A stretch of DNA of 64,000 bases from Haematobia irritans. Its lineage: Eukaryota; Arthropoda; Insecta; Diptera; Muscidae. Both the position numbers and the translations under genes were made by a program. Shown here one piece after another: positions 33,149 through 45,250 of the stretch. A model generated the notes under the pieces. The model saw nothing but the letters and a program-made list of their open reading frames with translations. It ran no database searches and was not told where the DNA came from. Each line of letters begins with the position of its first letter. The first letter of the stretch is position 1. Location: assembly GCF_050003625.1 (NCBI RefSeq), contig NC_134400.1, forward strand, positions 55,866,066 through 55,930,065, given 5' to 3'.

Positions 33149-33376
33149 ATGAGAGCAGCAACGCATTCGCTCTTTTTGATTCTATTTTTGGTAAACCTAA
33201 TACTTTTTGGAGAGCTGGTATGCTTGCAACGAAGTACTTATTTTTCGACTGCTGGTATGCTTGCACCGAAGTACTTTCCTTCAATGTCATGTCCATGTAA
33301 AAGTATTACTGCTGATATATGTACGAAGAAGTTGTTAACTATTTGGCGCAGGCATACTTGTACTCATACCTGGTAA
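33149..33376 (+). CDS. Doubtful 75-aa signal-peptide-like ORF (unit 2)
   Basis: Identical to 29529-29756. If either is a gene, this region holds two copies of it; otherwise both are chance frames. Confidence 0.15.
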   Translation: MRAATHSLFLILFLVNLILFGELVCLQRSTYFSTAGMLAPKYFPSMSCPCKSITADICTKKLLTIWRRHTCTHTW

Positions 33377-33571
33377 TAGGAGTTTTTGTTGGTTAGTCTT
33401 TAAAATCGGTTGGAAATCGGCTGGAAATCGACCCAAATAGAATATTCGATGTAGGTTAAAAATCGAATTTGAATTTGAAGAGTAAATTTGAAACTTCAGT
33501 TTACAATAAAAGCAAACGTCGATAGGGGATTTTTTCAAAATTTTAAAATGTCGAAATATGCAGTTTTTCAA

Positions 33572-34585
33572 AATGTGGATAAAGTCGTCTTCTGCAAAAG
33601 ACGAATGGTTAGTTGGAAGTCGACTTTTTCTAAGTTTGAAAACAAAAATCGAAAATTCAACTTTTTCAAAATTCACATTAAAATCCCTAGGTGGAATGCG
33701 TGAAATATTAGATAGTTTTAATTGGCATTTATATTCTTATAGTCAACAAAAAAACCAATAAATATTCAGCAGCTTTTTAAAGAAAGTTCAAGTCAATAGG
33801 CCTTTACCTATACGAGGAATTCCGAATTTTCTTCGCTTTGGGAAAAGCGAATTTAAATAAGGATATCATTGACAATTTGGTGAGGCTTTGTATGCTCATT
33901 TTAAAACTTTATTAACGCAATCAGATATCGATAAAAACTAGCTTTTAAAATTAACACGCTTTTTATCTATAGAACTTGGACACTTTGAAAGGCGGATATT
34001 TCTCAAATGTAGACAATTTTCTTGTGACGTTTGCTAAACTCAAAAAAAAAAAATTTACTTCAATTCAAAGATTTTGGCCTTCCCATAAAGATTTTGTTGT
34101 CGATTCCCAGCTAGAGATGCGGTTTCTTTTTTCTTTCAGGCTTGTTGAACTTTTATTGTAAACAAAGGTATTAAGGTGTTATTACAGACTTCAAATCAAA
34201 AAATATATTTTTTAATATCAAAACAAAACTTTAAGCGAAAGATCCTCAAAATAAGTTTTATCCTATTTTTGAAGCTTTTTTTTATTTAATATCCAAAGGG
34301 AAATTTGTTTTTCGTCAAAGACATACTGCTTTGGCGGAGGGATGCAAGTTTCAAAGATTTAAGTCCTAAATTTAAAGAAAACAATTCTTAAAGCAATGAT
34401 TATGAACTTTATTTTAATTGAAAATTTATTTATTTTAAAGAAATTTGTCCTTCATATTGTGTAAAATGCGTATCCTAAACCTTAGGTTGCATAATAGGCC
34501 AATAATTTTTTTTTTAAATTAAATATCCGTGAAACTAAACTTGATTTTAAAATTTATGTTAAGATTCTCTTCTTATTGAACATAG
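33572..34585. other. AT-rich non-coding stretch
   Basis: No gene seen. GTCCTAAATTTAAAGAAA near 34365 belongs to the dispersed family also present near 3.14, 58.5 and 60.7 kb. Confidence 0.45.
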
Positions 34586-34930
34586 CTATGTTAACATTAA
34601 CAGAGCACTGTTAAACGCTTAGCAGAGTTAACTTAAAGTTAACTCAAACAAAAGTGACCACTGGGAAAAAGCTATAAAGGGGGAAGTATACATCCATATG
34701 TCAAGTGACCTTATGATCAATACCATTTTGTGCAACCTTGATGAGTCTACGCATATGTGCAGTCATGTACTTTGTGAATAAGCGCCAGTTGACGAGTGAA
34801 CGAGCTACTGAGCGGTTGTACAAAAACAATAATAGAACGCCGTCTTCACAACGAATAAGAATTAAAACCTTTGTATCTGATTATCTTTAATAAACGTTTA
34901 TTTTCTTATGAAAATTCTTAATTGCAACTT
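34586..34930 (+). mobile_element. Possible solo LTR-like segment
   Basis: It opens TGTTAACATTAACAG, contains a perfect 21-bp palindrome (34625-34645), and ends with a region holding TTTAATAAACG, a polyadenylation-like signal, followed by TTGCAAC. The layout recalls BEL/Pao LTRs, but no matching second LTR, primer-binding site or 5-bp target duplication was found. Speculative. Confidence 0.2.
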
Positions 34931-35335
34931 CTTTAATTCATCTGTGCTTGGTAAATAGTCCTACGAATCATTCTGAATTAATTTCATCATTGTCTTTCCC
35001 AGAAATCGAGATATTTCTGGCGATTAAAAACTATAGATGGGACAGTCATCACCCATATGACAAATGTTGGGACACGATGAGTTTTTCACAATTCTTAAAT
35101 TTAATGAAAAATATTCAATTATATTTTTAGTTTACATGTATCTTTTATTTAATTCATATGTTAATAGGTATAATTAATGTTTTATTTAAAATCGAATAAT
35201 TGTCAATCATTTCCTTTACTTACCTAAAATTTAATTACAAAATTAATAGTACTAGTTAAAAGGTTGATTGTTTAAATTTTCAAATTTAATCAACTTTTTA
35301 ATAGGAAATATTTTGGTGATTATTTTCTCTTCTTC

Positions 35336-35430
35336 GTGTGGAGTCGAGTCAATTTTGCTCGACTCCGGCTCCGACTCCAGCATTTCTTATTAGCTTCGAC
35401 TCCGACTCCGGAGTCGACTCCAGGTGGTGT
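35336..35430. repeat. GACTCC hexamer cluster, site 1
   Basis: Repeats of CTCCGACTCC and its inverse GGAGTCGA within about 90 bp. A second cluster is at 37930-38005. Confidence 0.8.
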
Positions 35431-35639
35431 ACCTAAATCTCAATTTACATTATTCCAATTGTAATTTTAAAATGTAGTGTTCCAAAAATAGACCGAGATA
35501 AGTATTCTATTTTGCCATATGTGTTTATATGTCCAAAAGAACTCTAATTTTAAGTTTTGATACGACTCGACGATCTCAGCATTTTAGGGATGTAAAAAAC
35601 TCTACATTTTAATAAATTAAAATACGACACAAGACTATA

Positions 35640-36451
35640 TAGAGACTACATCAAAATATGGGTAGACAACAACAATCTCCAGAATATGTATTAATTAAAA
35701 CAAAAAATTTCAAAAAATAATTAGGCTTCCAGAAGTTTAAGAGGTAAAATCCTGGTATTGGTCTATATAGGCACTTAAAAAAAAAGAATCTATATAAAAA
35801 AGAAAAGTACACAAAAATCAAAATATCGGGCTAATCAGATAGAATGTTTAGATTTTAAAAAATGTAATGTGTGTCGGATATATAAAACAATCATAAATTA
35901 GGAATTAGGCGGAATTTTAAATAACCACTACCAAACAACAGATGACAGGAATAGCTGGACAGTAACGAATATTGATTCTATAGAAGTAAAATGGTGAAAC
36001 ATAGATTTATAAATGGTCTATCAGTTATGGACATTAGAGGCCATTAATTTAATGTAAAGAATTTCGAGTGGCTTTGAGGAAACAAACTTTCTCCCAAAAG
36101 ACCGCCTCAGATGGTATTTTGGCAGAGGTTTAATTTAACAGCTTCCAAGGGCATCGGGTGTATATGGAAAATTTTCAAGTAATTATCTCCATATACAAAA
36201 TCTGGGCCGACGGGAAATTTCCGCATTTATTTATGGATCTCAAATAACTCAAAATTTCTGACAAATCTTATGAAAATTTTAGACTGGGAAAAATTTCTTA
36301 AAACAAATCGGAGATGGGTTTATATGTAGGTGCTATATCGCAAAATTGTCCTGTATGACCCATCTTCGAACTTGACATGTCTGCCAAAAATTCAGAACGT
36401 TAGGTTCTACTGCCTCTATATTGCCTTAAAATTGTACATTTATCAAGAGCA
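35640..36451 (+). mobile_element. Degenerate family A repeat
   Basis: Scattered matches to family A: ATCAAAATATGGG, GTAAAATC then GGTCTATATAG, and a 3' stretch TGACCCATCTTCGAACTTGAC and TGTCTGCC. The last parallels the family A 3' region at 7180-7205. It is too diverged to set ends. The DD37E element next to it may have inserted into it. Confidence 0.45.
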
Positions 36452-36453
36452 TA

Positions 36454-37701
36454 AAGGGTGATACGGTCAAAATTTGGTCAAGGGAAAACGCGTGTAAATC
36501 GGTGAAATCGTTTATTTAAAAAATCAAATTAAATTTCTTTTTCAAGTTCAATTAGTGTAAAATTCAGGAAAAATATTCAGTTAGGCTTTCGCTTTTCCAA
36601 ATCCGAATTTCCGGGCCTCACGCTTGACACCTGCCATCAGATTTTGTACAGCCACCTTGTCCACCTTCTTCGCCGCAGAAAGCCAGTTTGCCTTGAACTG
36701 CTGCTCGTCCTTAGCAGTTTTTTGGTCTTCTTTAAGTTCCGCTTGACAATAGCCCAGTATTTCTCAATTGGGCGGAGCTCTGGCGTGTTGGGAGGGTTCT
36801 TGTCCTTGGGAACCACCTGCACGTTGTTGGCGGCGTACCACTCCATGGCGTTTTTACCGTAATGGCAAGATGCCAAATCCGGCCAAAACAGTACGGAACA
36901 ACCGTGTTTCTTCAGGAAAGGCTGCAGACGTTTATTCAAACACTCTTTCACGTAAATTTCTTGGTTTTCAAGCCACAGGTACAGATGGCTTGCCAAACCA
37001 GATATTTCTTTGCGAACTTTGACAGTTTTATGTGCTTGAAAATATCTGCTACCTTTCCCCTTCCTTTTGCCGTATAAAACTCCTGTCCCGGAAGCTGCTT
37101 GTAGTCGGCTTTGACGTAGGTTTCGTCCTCCATTACCACGCAGTCACACTTCGTCAGCATCGTCGTGTACAGCCTCCGGGATCGCACTTTGGCCGTCGTA
37201 TTTTGTTTAGCATCGCGATTTGGAGTCACTACCTTCTTGTAAGTCGATAGTCCGGCTCGTTTTTTTGGCTCGATGCACGGTTGTAGACGATACACCCAGC
37301 TTATTTGCGGCATCTCGGAGAGAGAGGTTAGGGTTTCGCTTGAAACTACCGGCAACTCTCTTTGTCGTCTCAGCGGCTTCCGGTTTTCGATTTCCCCCCG
37401 ATCCAGACTTCCTGGCTGTCGACAAACGTTCCCCAAACACTTTAATTACATTTGTAACGGTTGATTTAACAACTTTTAGCGATTTTGCCGGCTTTGCGTG
37501 CGAGTAGCTCGGATTTTCGCGATGCGCGAACAAAATTTTGATACGCTGCTCTTCTTGCTTGGACGGCATTTTGACAACTGAAGAGTGAATTCCAAAATCA
37601 AAATAGGAGCAACATTCTACACACACCTTCAAAATGAGGGGTGTTCAGGTTTTTTAAATGCAAAATTGAAAGAAATACGTCAAGTTTGACCTATCACCCT
37701 T
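36454..37701 (-). mobile_element. DD37E Tc1/mariner element (1,248 bp)
   Basis: The ends AAGGGTGATACGGTCAAA and TTTGACCTATCACCCTT are imperfect inverted repeats flanked by TA on both sides (36452-36453 and 37702-37703). Nearly full length. Encodes a frameshifted transposase on the minus strand. Confidence 0.88.
36581..37569 (-). pseudogene. DD37E (ITmD37E-like) transposase with three frameshifts
   Basis: The frame starts MPSKQEEQRIKILF and has an N-terminal helix-turn-helix pair ending LSLRDAANKLGVSSTTVHR. The catalytic core follows: MEDETYVKADY (first Asp), VLFWPDLASCHY (second Asp), PIEKYWAIVKR (catalytic Glu). There are 37 residues between the second Asp and the Glu, the DD37E signature known from mosquito and fly elements. 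Frameshifts occur near 37262 (A-run), 36970 and 36717 (A-run). Two of the three are at homopolymers, so sequencing error cannot be excluded. The C-terminal end reads VKREARKFGFGKAKA in the restored frame. Confidence 0.85.
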
Positions 37702-37929
37702 TATATAGGGTTAAAAATCTATAGTTTTAGAATATACAATTGATCAAGTCAGCCCATATACTAGAAAAAACCTACTTTTTATATCACCGTGAAATTTCAC
37801 CTATATAAATACACTTTGAATGGCCTGAAATCCAGTACTTCGTTTTCGTTGTTCGGTTAAAAATCCCAATCGAATCTAATTTGTCGGAATATTTCTTTAG
37901 TTACAAAGAAGTGTTTTTCTAATTTTGTT

Positions 37930-38005
37930 TCGCCGGAGTCCGTCTCCGACTCCGACTCCAGCAAAATCTTCAGACTCCGTCTCCAAGACTCCGACTCCGC
38001 AGCCC
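37930..38005. repeat. GACTCC hexamer cluster, site 2
   Basis: CGGAGTCCGTCTCCGACTCC and further GACTCC/GTCTCC units. It lies 2.5 kb from site 1, with the DD37E element between them. Confidence 0.8.
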
Positions 38006-40025
38006 TGGTCAAAAGTAGACTTTGCCCAAATTCGAAAATATAGAAAAGGAGACTTCCAGTTTTTGACAAAAACTCGTATAAAAAAAGTTATTATTATGCT
38101 TTTGGGTTATGTATGCAAAGTTTGTCTTTTGTAGATAAAATTTTGAACATTGTTTCCGTCTACCGTTAAAACATAACTCTCAAGGTCAAATAAACCAGTC
38201 TTTGACTTCACGAAAATCCTTTCGCATTTTGGATTCTCAAAAAGCCATAAACCGATTTTTGGAATCTTTGTTTTTTTTAATGATCCCATTGAATTTTAAA
38301 ATTTAAAATTATAGATTTTTTAAAAATCTTATCGAAAACCAGAATTATAATTTTTTATTTCAATCTAAGAAATCCAAAGATATTTGGTTTCGCTTTATTA
38401 CAAAAAAAATAGGATATAGTATCCCAACAATTTTGGCATGCTTTTTGTTTTCAACTTTGTACATCCTTGGTCATTTTTCATATTTCATTAAAAATTTTCC
38501 AATGCTGAACCGAGTGATAACGAATTGCCTTTACTTTTACTTCATAATGAAAATTCTTTTCAGAAATCTTAACGACTACAGCTTAGAAAGGAAATCAAGC
38601 GAAACGCATCACTGTATTTTCCTTGCCATCCAAGTGACTTAATTAGCATTCACTTTTCTAGTGTTTGCAAAGAAGAAACGCAAGGCGGGCGGCAGGCAAA
38701 CCGGCCCCAAGTCTGGGCAAGACGAGCAATGAAATGTTGCTCTGAGCCGCACTTGTACGAGTACACTTTTTGTGTTGTGTGTTCACTTCTGAATTCTGAA
38801 GACGATGTCCATCCATCCATTTAACCATCCCGCTTGTCGCTTTTGCCATGGAGGAAAACTAAATGCAAACAAAGCATTGCAAATTTTTTTTTAATCTTGT
38901 AAAAGTTCGTTTAGCTTTTCCTTTTTACTTTGTTTGGCGAGAAAACTCTGAAGAGGATAGCCACAATGATGTTAGTGGCGTTGATGACGACAACAGTTTC
39001 TTTTTGTTTTGCAGAGCCATGGCTGTGGAAAGCAGTGGAAAGACCAGAGTGCGTCTCGTATGGAGGATGGACATTGTATAGTTCAATGTAATTGTAGAAG
39101 AGATCGTTGAACAAAGTGAAGATAAACGTATTTGTAAAGTGTTTGAATCTCTACATAGAATATGTTTTATTTGTATCTGTTTTTACACGTATTTTTGTAG
39201 TTAACTATGTTGGTTTTGTTGTTCCATTTGCTAATAGACATATATTCCATACGACATGCGCTTTAAAATTAATACAAATAAAATCCCTTCTCTAATAGAA
39301 ATGAAATACGTTCAAAAATCTTGAACGAAAGGTAACGAAATGAAACGGACACGTTCACGTAAAAGCACAACGGAATGTTCGCGCTTCTTGTTTACTTGCG
39401 AATTAACGTCCATTTCGCTCTAGGACGCATATTTAAGGAGATATGGGCAAAATAAGTTTTTCATATAAAAATTTTGATTTTTTGAGAATTAACGGTCTTT
39501 GTTTTTCTCCATCCATGAAAAGTCGTGCAATAATCTTTAGACGTTGTTATGGCAACTGCATGCATGTTAACTAAATGATATTCATTTTAATTGAACTTTT
39601 GTGAGACTATGGCAATATTTAAGTATCTTTATTAGTTTCGTTCGCGTACGCGATTATTTTTTTTATAATTATCACAATTTTTTAATGGATGTTGTGCGTT
39701 TACTCAAAAAAACCAGCAAATAAATTTTGAGTAATAGAAAAGTTTTTCTTGGAAGAACAATTATCAGCAGTTTTAAGTCAAAAATAAATCATAAGCGCAG
39801 TATAATGTACAAAGTGTAGTAGAAAATAGGAATATGTTTATTGTGAACACGGACATTTTTGATAATTTTACCAAATAGATTAAAATCCATTCTGACTCCC
39901 TTGCAAATTTTTACTAGAAAAGTACGCACGCCGACTTTTTGTTGTTTACTTTCCGGTAATGTAATTCAAATTCCATTCATAATCTGCAGATCTGCCTATT
40001 TGATCCTTTCAATTTGAGAACTTTT
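38006..40025. other. Unique stretch with a more complex island
   Basis: No recognised gene. At about 38650-39090 the base composition is less AT-rich (GGCGGGCGGCAGGC, CATCCATCCATCC) without a coding frame of note, possibly regulatory. The rest is AT-rich. Confidence 0.4.
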
Positions 40026-40420
40026 ACCGACATTTTTTGAACTACAAAAAAAAAGAAAATATCACCAAAATATTTCCAATTAAAAAGTTGATTGAAGTTA
40101 CAATAAAGATTTTAATCAAATCGGAAATTAAAATTATGAAAACTTTTTAATTATTTGAAACAATCAATTTTTTAGTCAAACTAAAACACAAGTCAGTGAT
40201 TGAAAATCATTACTTTTTTAATTAAAAAAAAATAAATTTTGCATGTTGATTAAATTTGTAATTGAATCAATTCAAAAATTAATAGAAATCAATTTTTTGA
40301 TCAAGAATTTTTTATGCCCAATTAAAACTGACTGATATTATCATTTTCGATTAAAAAATTAATGGGATCAATTAATTTCGTGATTGAATCAGAAAACATT
40401 TTTTTCTGTGTACATTCAAT
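40026..40420. mobile_element. AATTGA-palindrome element, copy 1
   Basis: Dense alternation of AATTAAAA and TTAATTGA strings and a terminal CATTTTTTTCTGTGTA like other copies of the family (49.38, 51.31 and 57.3 kb). Diverged; left end uncertain. Confidence 0.5.
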
Positions 40421-41004
40421 CTTTCCTTTCTTAATTTTTCATACATACAAAACAATTTATAGTGTTTGTAAAAGTAGAGATTATCATCACGTAAGATAAT
40501 AAGGACACAATAACCGAGCAAACAAATTTACACCAAAAAATTTTTGGGCGCATTTATTGGTTAGTTTAGGTGTATTTAAGTGTATTTGCTACAAAACTAA
40601 ACCACTTATCGGCGGGAATTATGGTTAATGTTTGAATTCAGCTTTGAAATATCTTGAAAACTTTATTCTGGCAGCAAGAATTATATAAAATCGCAAATGG
40701 TTAAAAACCACTAGAAGGATCGTGAAAAAAATCCAGAAAAATACTTAGATCTGAAAGCATTTTGTACCTTCTATACGACTTTAAAAAGCCGGATCGAACG
40801 CTAAAAAATAGGCAACGCTAGTCTCACGGTAGCGGAAATAATTTTAGATGCATAAATAAATTAATTTGTAATTTGTAAGAAATTATTAATAACAATGATA
40901 CTGTGCTGGATTTGAACAACAATAAATAATAAATGTATAAAAATATTTTTTTCTTCGCAATTTTTAGTATTTAAAGAGATAAAAAATTACAAAAAAAAAA
41001 CATG
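40421..41004. other. AT-rich non-coding stretch
   Basis: No gene or clear repeat recognised. Confidence 0.4.
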
Positions 41005-42308
41005 TAGGGAAAGTCTAAAGTCGGGCAGGGACGACCATATTATTCTCTTCTCCACTATGTATACCAACATTTTTGATACCATCTTAACACCTTCAAATTA
41101 GTTAGGAGCTATATAAAGGTTTATATTCCCATATACAAATATTTAAATATGGACCGATTTGGACAACATTTTTAAACTCTCTCAAAATGTCTAGACTCAA
41201 AATTTAAATTGGTTAATAACCGGGACGGACCACAATGTTAGTAAAAAATATTGGAAATATTTAAATTGCATAAAATTTCGCAAATCTGCATTTACGAATT
41301 AGAGTATAGGTAAATTTGAATCATTTTTAAGAATTTTCTACTTAACAGTGACGATTTTACAAGGAACATGCGGGTATTTTGGAAGAACATATATATGGAG
41401 GCTTTATCTAATTCTGAGCCGATTTTGATAAAATTTGGCACACATTTCTAAAATTTTTAATTGAATATATATGAGAGTTATATCTAAATCTGAACCGATT
41501 TTGTATGCAAACCCTCAAGTAAATTTTGACCTCTGGGGCCATACAAGTGCGTATCGGACGAAAGATATATATGGCAGCTATATCTAAATCTGAACCAATT
41601 TCAACTAAATTTGGCATGCATAGTAAAAATGTTATTTCCATTCCCTGTGTACAATTATAAGTAAATCGGAAGGATTTACCGTAGATTTTGATCTTCAAAT
41701 GATCTGACTTCAAATCGTACGACAGATATACATGAGAGCTATATCTAAATCTGAACCGATTTCAACCAAATTCGGAGTGCATATTTATAATGTTAATTCT
41801 ACTCCCTGTGGAAAATTTCACGTAAATCGGAGCAAAATATTGGCCTCTGGGGCCATTGGAGTGTAAATCGGGCGATAGCTATATATGAGAGCTATATCTG
41901 AATCTGAACCGATTTGATTGATATTCTGCAAATTTTACGAGACTCACAAAATATTCGATTATACGAAAATGGAGGAAGATCGGTAATAAATACGTCATTT
42001 ATGACCAGATCGGTTATAAATATATATGGCAGCTATATCTAAATCTGAACCAAAATCTGAATCCAAAATCAATAGGAATCGTCTTGGAGCCGAAAAACGA
42101 CCCAAATTTGAGGACGCTCGGACTTAAACTGCGAGCTGCACTTTGCATACAAAAATACATCAACAGGCAGACAGACAGACAGACAGACAGATAGACAGAT
42201 CTAAGACCGGTATACTAAAAGATGGGTCTATGACTATTCCTTCTCTGTGTTACAAACAAATGCACAAACTTATTATAGCCTGTACCACAGTAGTAGTAAA
42301 GGGTATAA
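41005..42308 (+). mobile_element. Hairpin-headed dispersed repeat, family C, third copy
   Basis: The head AGTCGGGCAGGGACGACC and left TCTCCACTATG correspond to the 27.7-kb copy. The right end is CTGTACCACAGTAG then AAAGGGTATAAC. Internal units beginning GAGAG/GGCAG followed by CTATATCTAAATCTGAACC recur near 41574, 41729, 41888 and 42030, at 144-157 bp. A CAGA tract lies near the 3' end at 42160. More diverged than the 27.7-kb copy. Confidence 0.65.
42160..42196 (+). repeat. (CAGA)n microsatellite
   Basis: Nine or so CAGA/TAGA units near the 3' end of the family C repeat, at the same relative place as in family A. Confidence 0.85.
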
Positions 42309-42420
42309 CAAATTATTCTGTAATTGATACTAATATCTTCGTGATTGATGCAATTTCAATCACATGATTAATTGGATGAATTAATTTCGTGATTGCATTA
42401 ATACAATTTTTCTGTGTAAT
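42309..42420. mobile_element. AATTGA-palindrome element, fragment
   Basis: Contains CGTGATTGATGCAATTTCAATCAC, broken here as CGTGATTGATGCAA and TTTCAATCAC, then TTAATTTCGTGATTG and a terminal ATTTTTCTGTGTA. It matches the right end of the family. Confidence 0.5.
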
Positions 42421-42559
42421 AATGAAATTTAGGTGTGCGTACGTCAATAATAGCAATTTGTCTGTAACTAAAACAAGACTATTATAAGAGATAAGAGATT
42501 CAACGCTAATAAGCAGCACTTCTGGAGAAAGGGGCGTTACGAGTTTTAAATCAATATTC

Positions 42560-44700
42560 ATTCCCTGTCGTACATTAACAGAAGGCCTGTTAATCTAAAT
42601 CCAGAGACCCCCACGATAATCGGCGGCGTTGCAGCCGGAGCGATGTGCATTTATATGTTATATATTCCGATTACAATCCCTATTCAAAATACTAAACTAC
42701 AGTCGGTATATAGAATTTCGAGCCACATTTCTTCAGTGTATTTACTTAGCTCATATGTGCAACAATACCTGAAGTAATAGTATTCTACTATAACCTAATG
42801 GACTGTGGAATAGTTCAAGTGAGCCTGAAAAACGGGCTGTATCACCTAGCCTCGTATCTATGGCGAAATGTTTTCTATTGCAAATACCCGTTTTTCATTG
42901 TACTCATCTTCATTGTCACCCTGCGCCGCCCGCCCCACCCCTATCTGCTGGGTGCATTCATGCATTTATCCCGTATGGCTTGATAACAGAAGAGGACCAA
43001 CCAGACCAGACCAGAAATAAGAAAATCCAAAAAGAAAAGACCCAAAGAATAGAAATCTATTCTCGCAATAGCGGAACAAGAGAATTTGTGGGCTATGCGG
43101 TTGGTTGGGATCTGTGTGGATGGCTAGATAGGTATGCCTGCATGTAAGCGGATAGCAGGCTGCATATACGCGAATACTTGGATAATTCTCAAATAGGGGA
43201 AACAGGCTAACCAACTGTAGAAGAATTGCACTTGAGGTGCTTTCTTCTTTTCTTAGTAGGCCCGAATGCACAAAAAACACACATATACTCGGCAACCATG
43301 TCAAATGAATCAACTTTTACTGCAATATGTGTGTGTACAGGTATTGTGTATCCGTGTGATGCTAGTTTGTTTTGTTTTTGCTTTTGGATTGTAGCTTGTG
43401 CTGGTTTTGCGGTTATGACCGTCTGTCCATAACTGCAGCAACAAACAATCATCCCCCTGTCACCCTCACTTTTTGTCTATTGCAGGCAATGAAGCTCCTG
43501 ATATTGCTACTGGATCTCAATGTGATCGTCTTCTTTTCTTTGTTGTTGTCATCGTCGTAGTAGTCTTCGTCATCATCGTCTTATTTTTGCCATTTTTGTT
43601 TTTGTTGGAATACATTGAATTGTGATTACATTTCATAGCCTCGGTGCACACGAGTTGCCATTTGGTTAAATACCGAGTATCGTGATGATGGCAGCGACTC
43701 TGACAACACCGGCTCTACGATATAAGTAAAACTAAAGCTTCGGCTAAAGGCCCACTAGGTATATTTAGTGTTATGCCTTGAAATGTAGGGTCTGACTTGA
43801 CTGGTCTTGTTGTGTGTGTGGATGGATGGATAGGCATCCATTGTGTATTCCTCATATGAGCATTTCTATTGTGGCATAGATACCATTGTCGTAGACTAAC
43901 ATAACTGGAATAAAAATACAAGCCCAAGTATTTATTCTATAGGGGGGCTATCCTATACAGATACTGGTTGGTTACATGCATTCTACACACACACGCAAAC
44001 ACAATAAGAGTACGTAAGTGGTAGACAGGTATCTATTTAGTTTTCTAACCCAAGTAAGTGTTCGTGTAAATGATGAGTACGTGAAAGAAGCAACAGTGGA
44101 GTGTGTGAGTTTTTTATGAAATGAGTGGTGTGGGGGTTACTTTCATACATTTGAAATCTTCTGGTAATTCGCAAAAGTAGCGCTCCCAATGTGAAATCCA
44201 ATACATTTCACGTTTTCTCGCACTGTGACTAAGTGTGACTGCTGATTCTTTAAGATCTTGTGAGCTTTGTTGTTGACCACACTTGATATACTGATGCTCT
44301 TCTTGCCTCTTGGCATTCATCCGCACAGTCAGCCAGACGAATAGGAGTATAACTATCAGCATGAACGTTTGTATGTTTTGCTGCACATGTAAACACGTAC
44401 GTACGATAACTGACTGGCTGCCTCAATATGTCTTCTCTGTGCAAATTCATGGACTTCGAGTCTCCAAATCAAATACATGATACTGGCTTTGGGGGTGGTG
44501 GGTTTTGTGATAGCGGTGAATTGTTTGCAAATAGGCACTCGCCTTCCCTTGAATGAGGGGATATAATTCTGTCGTAATCAATTGGAACTTATCACGAAGT
44601 TCATCACAATCGAATGCAATGCTAAATACATGGCAGGGTTGAATGACTTGTCTTTGCTCTCTTTTCTCTGTTCTCTTGCGTATGACGATTATAACTAAAT
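42560..44700. other. Non-repeat island, candidate regulatory DNA
   Basis: Less AT-rich than the neighbours, with C-rich and GT/TG-rich runs (CACCCTGCGCCGCCCGCCCC near 42918) and TCATCGTC runs. No coding frame with family resemblance; none of the ORFs of 60-115 codons on either strand looks like a real exon. A decayed SINE/LINE tail lies at 42797-42854. Fits unique intronic or intergenic DNA with possible enhancers. Confidence 0.35.
42797..42854 (+). repeat. Decayed SINE/LINE 3' tail
   Basis: AATGGACTG, GGAATAGTTCAAGTGAGCCTG and CGGGCTGTATCACCTAGCCT follow the order of the SINE tail at 52.36-52.44 kb. Only the 3' tail is present. Confidence 0.5.
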
Positions 44701-44952
44701 TAATTTATCTATCGATGTAGTTGTTAAGAGAAATTTCTCTCAGAGTCCCACTAGACTATAACAACATAATACAGAGAAAATCAAGTGGGGTTGCCAACTT
44801 GGATTTGGAAAATGTATCACGAATGCAAGGAATTCAAAAAAGGCATAGAAGTCCTAAATAAATCAAATCCGTATATGTCTATTTTTTTTTTTTTTTTGTA
44901 TTGATACCGAACATTACTAAGAATATTTGACTGCAAATCTATGTTTTATATA

Positions 44953-45250
44953 CAGGGTGGCTAATGCAAAGTAATACCAATATATTCTTTTTGTTAAATA
45001 TTTTTTTATTTTTTTCAGATGACATGCATTTATTAGAGTAAACTAAATTTCAGAATATATTCAGCTCTTGACTATTGCTCTGGATCGGTTAAAAAATGAG
45101 AGTTGCATCTACATGAATGATATCAAACGCTTTTTTGCGCCATTACCGTGCGATGGCTTTCATCAGCGCATCCACCATGGCGTTTGGCAATGCCATCAGT
45201 ATCATTGTGGTGCGATACCCTAACATTTTGTTAGCGTTTCATTTACCCTG
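44953..45250. mobile_element. 298-bp mariner-type MITE
   Basis: It begins CAGGGTGGCTAATGCAAA and ends TTTCATTTACCCTG, flanked by TA at 44951-44952 and 45251-45252. On the minus strand near 45125-45215 there is a worn stretch (MALPNAMVDALMKAI) reminiscent of the C-terminus of a mariner transposase. Confidence 0.65.

Larger units (their letters stand above)
29952..33571. repeat. 3,620-bp tandem duplication, unit 2
   Basis: Head-to-tail copy of unit 1. All the ORF pairs that fall wholly inside the units translate identically, and the lines I compared base by base showed no difference. After 33571 the sequence continues into unique DNA (AATGTGGATAAAG), defining the right breakpoint. Only one or two bases of microhomology lie at the junction. 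Confidence 0.9.

Noticed and set aside
42860..43560. Overlapping ORFs on both strands as a protein-coding gene
   Set aside because: Short, overlapping in several frames, no motif or family; region looks like complex non-coding DNA.
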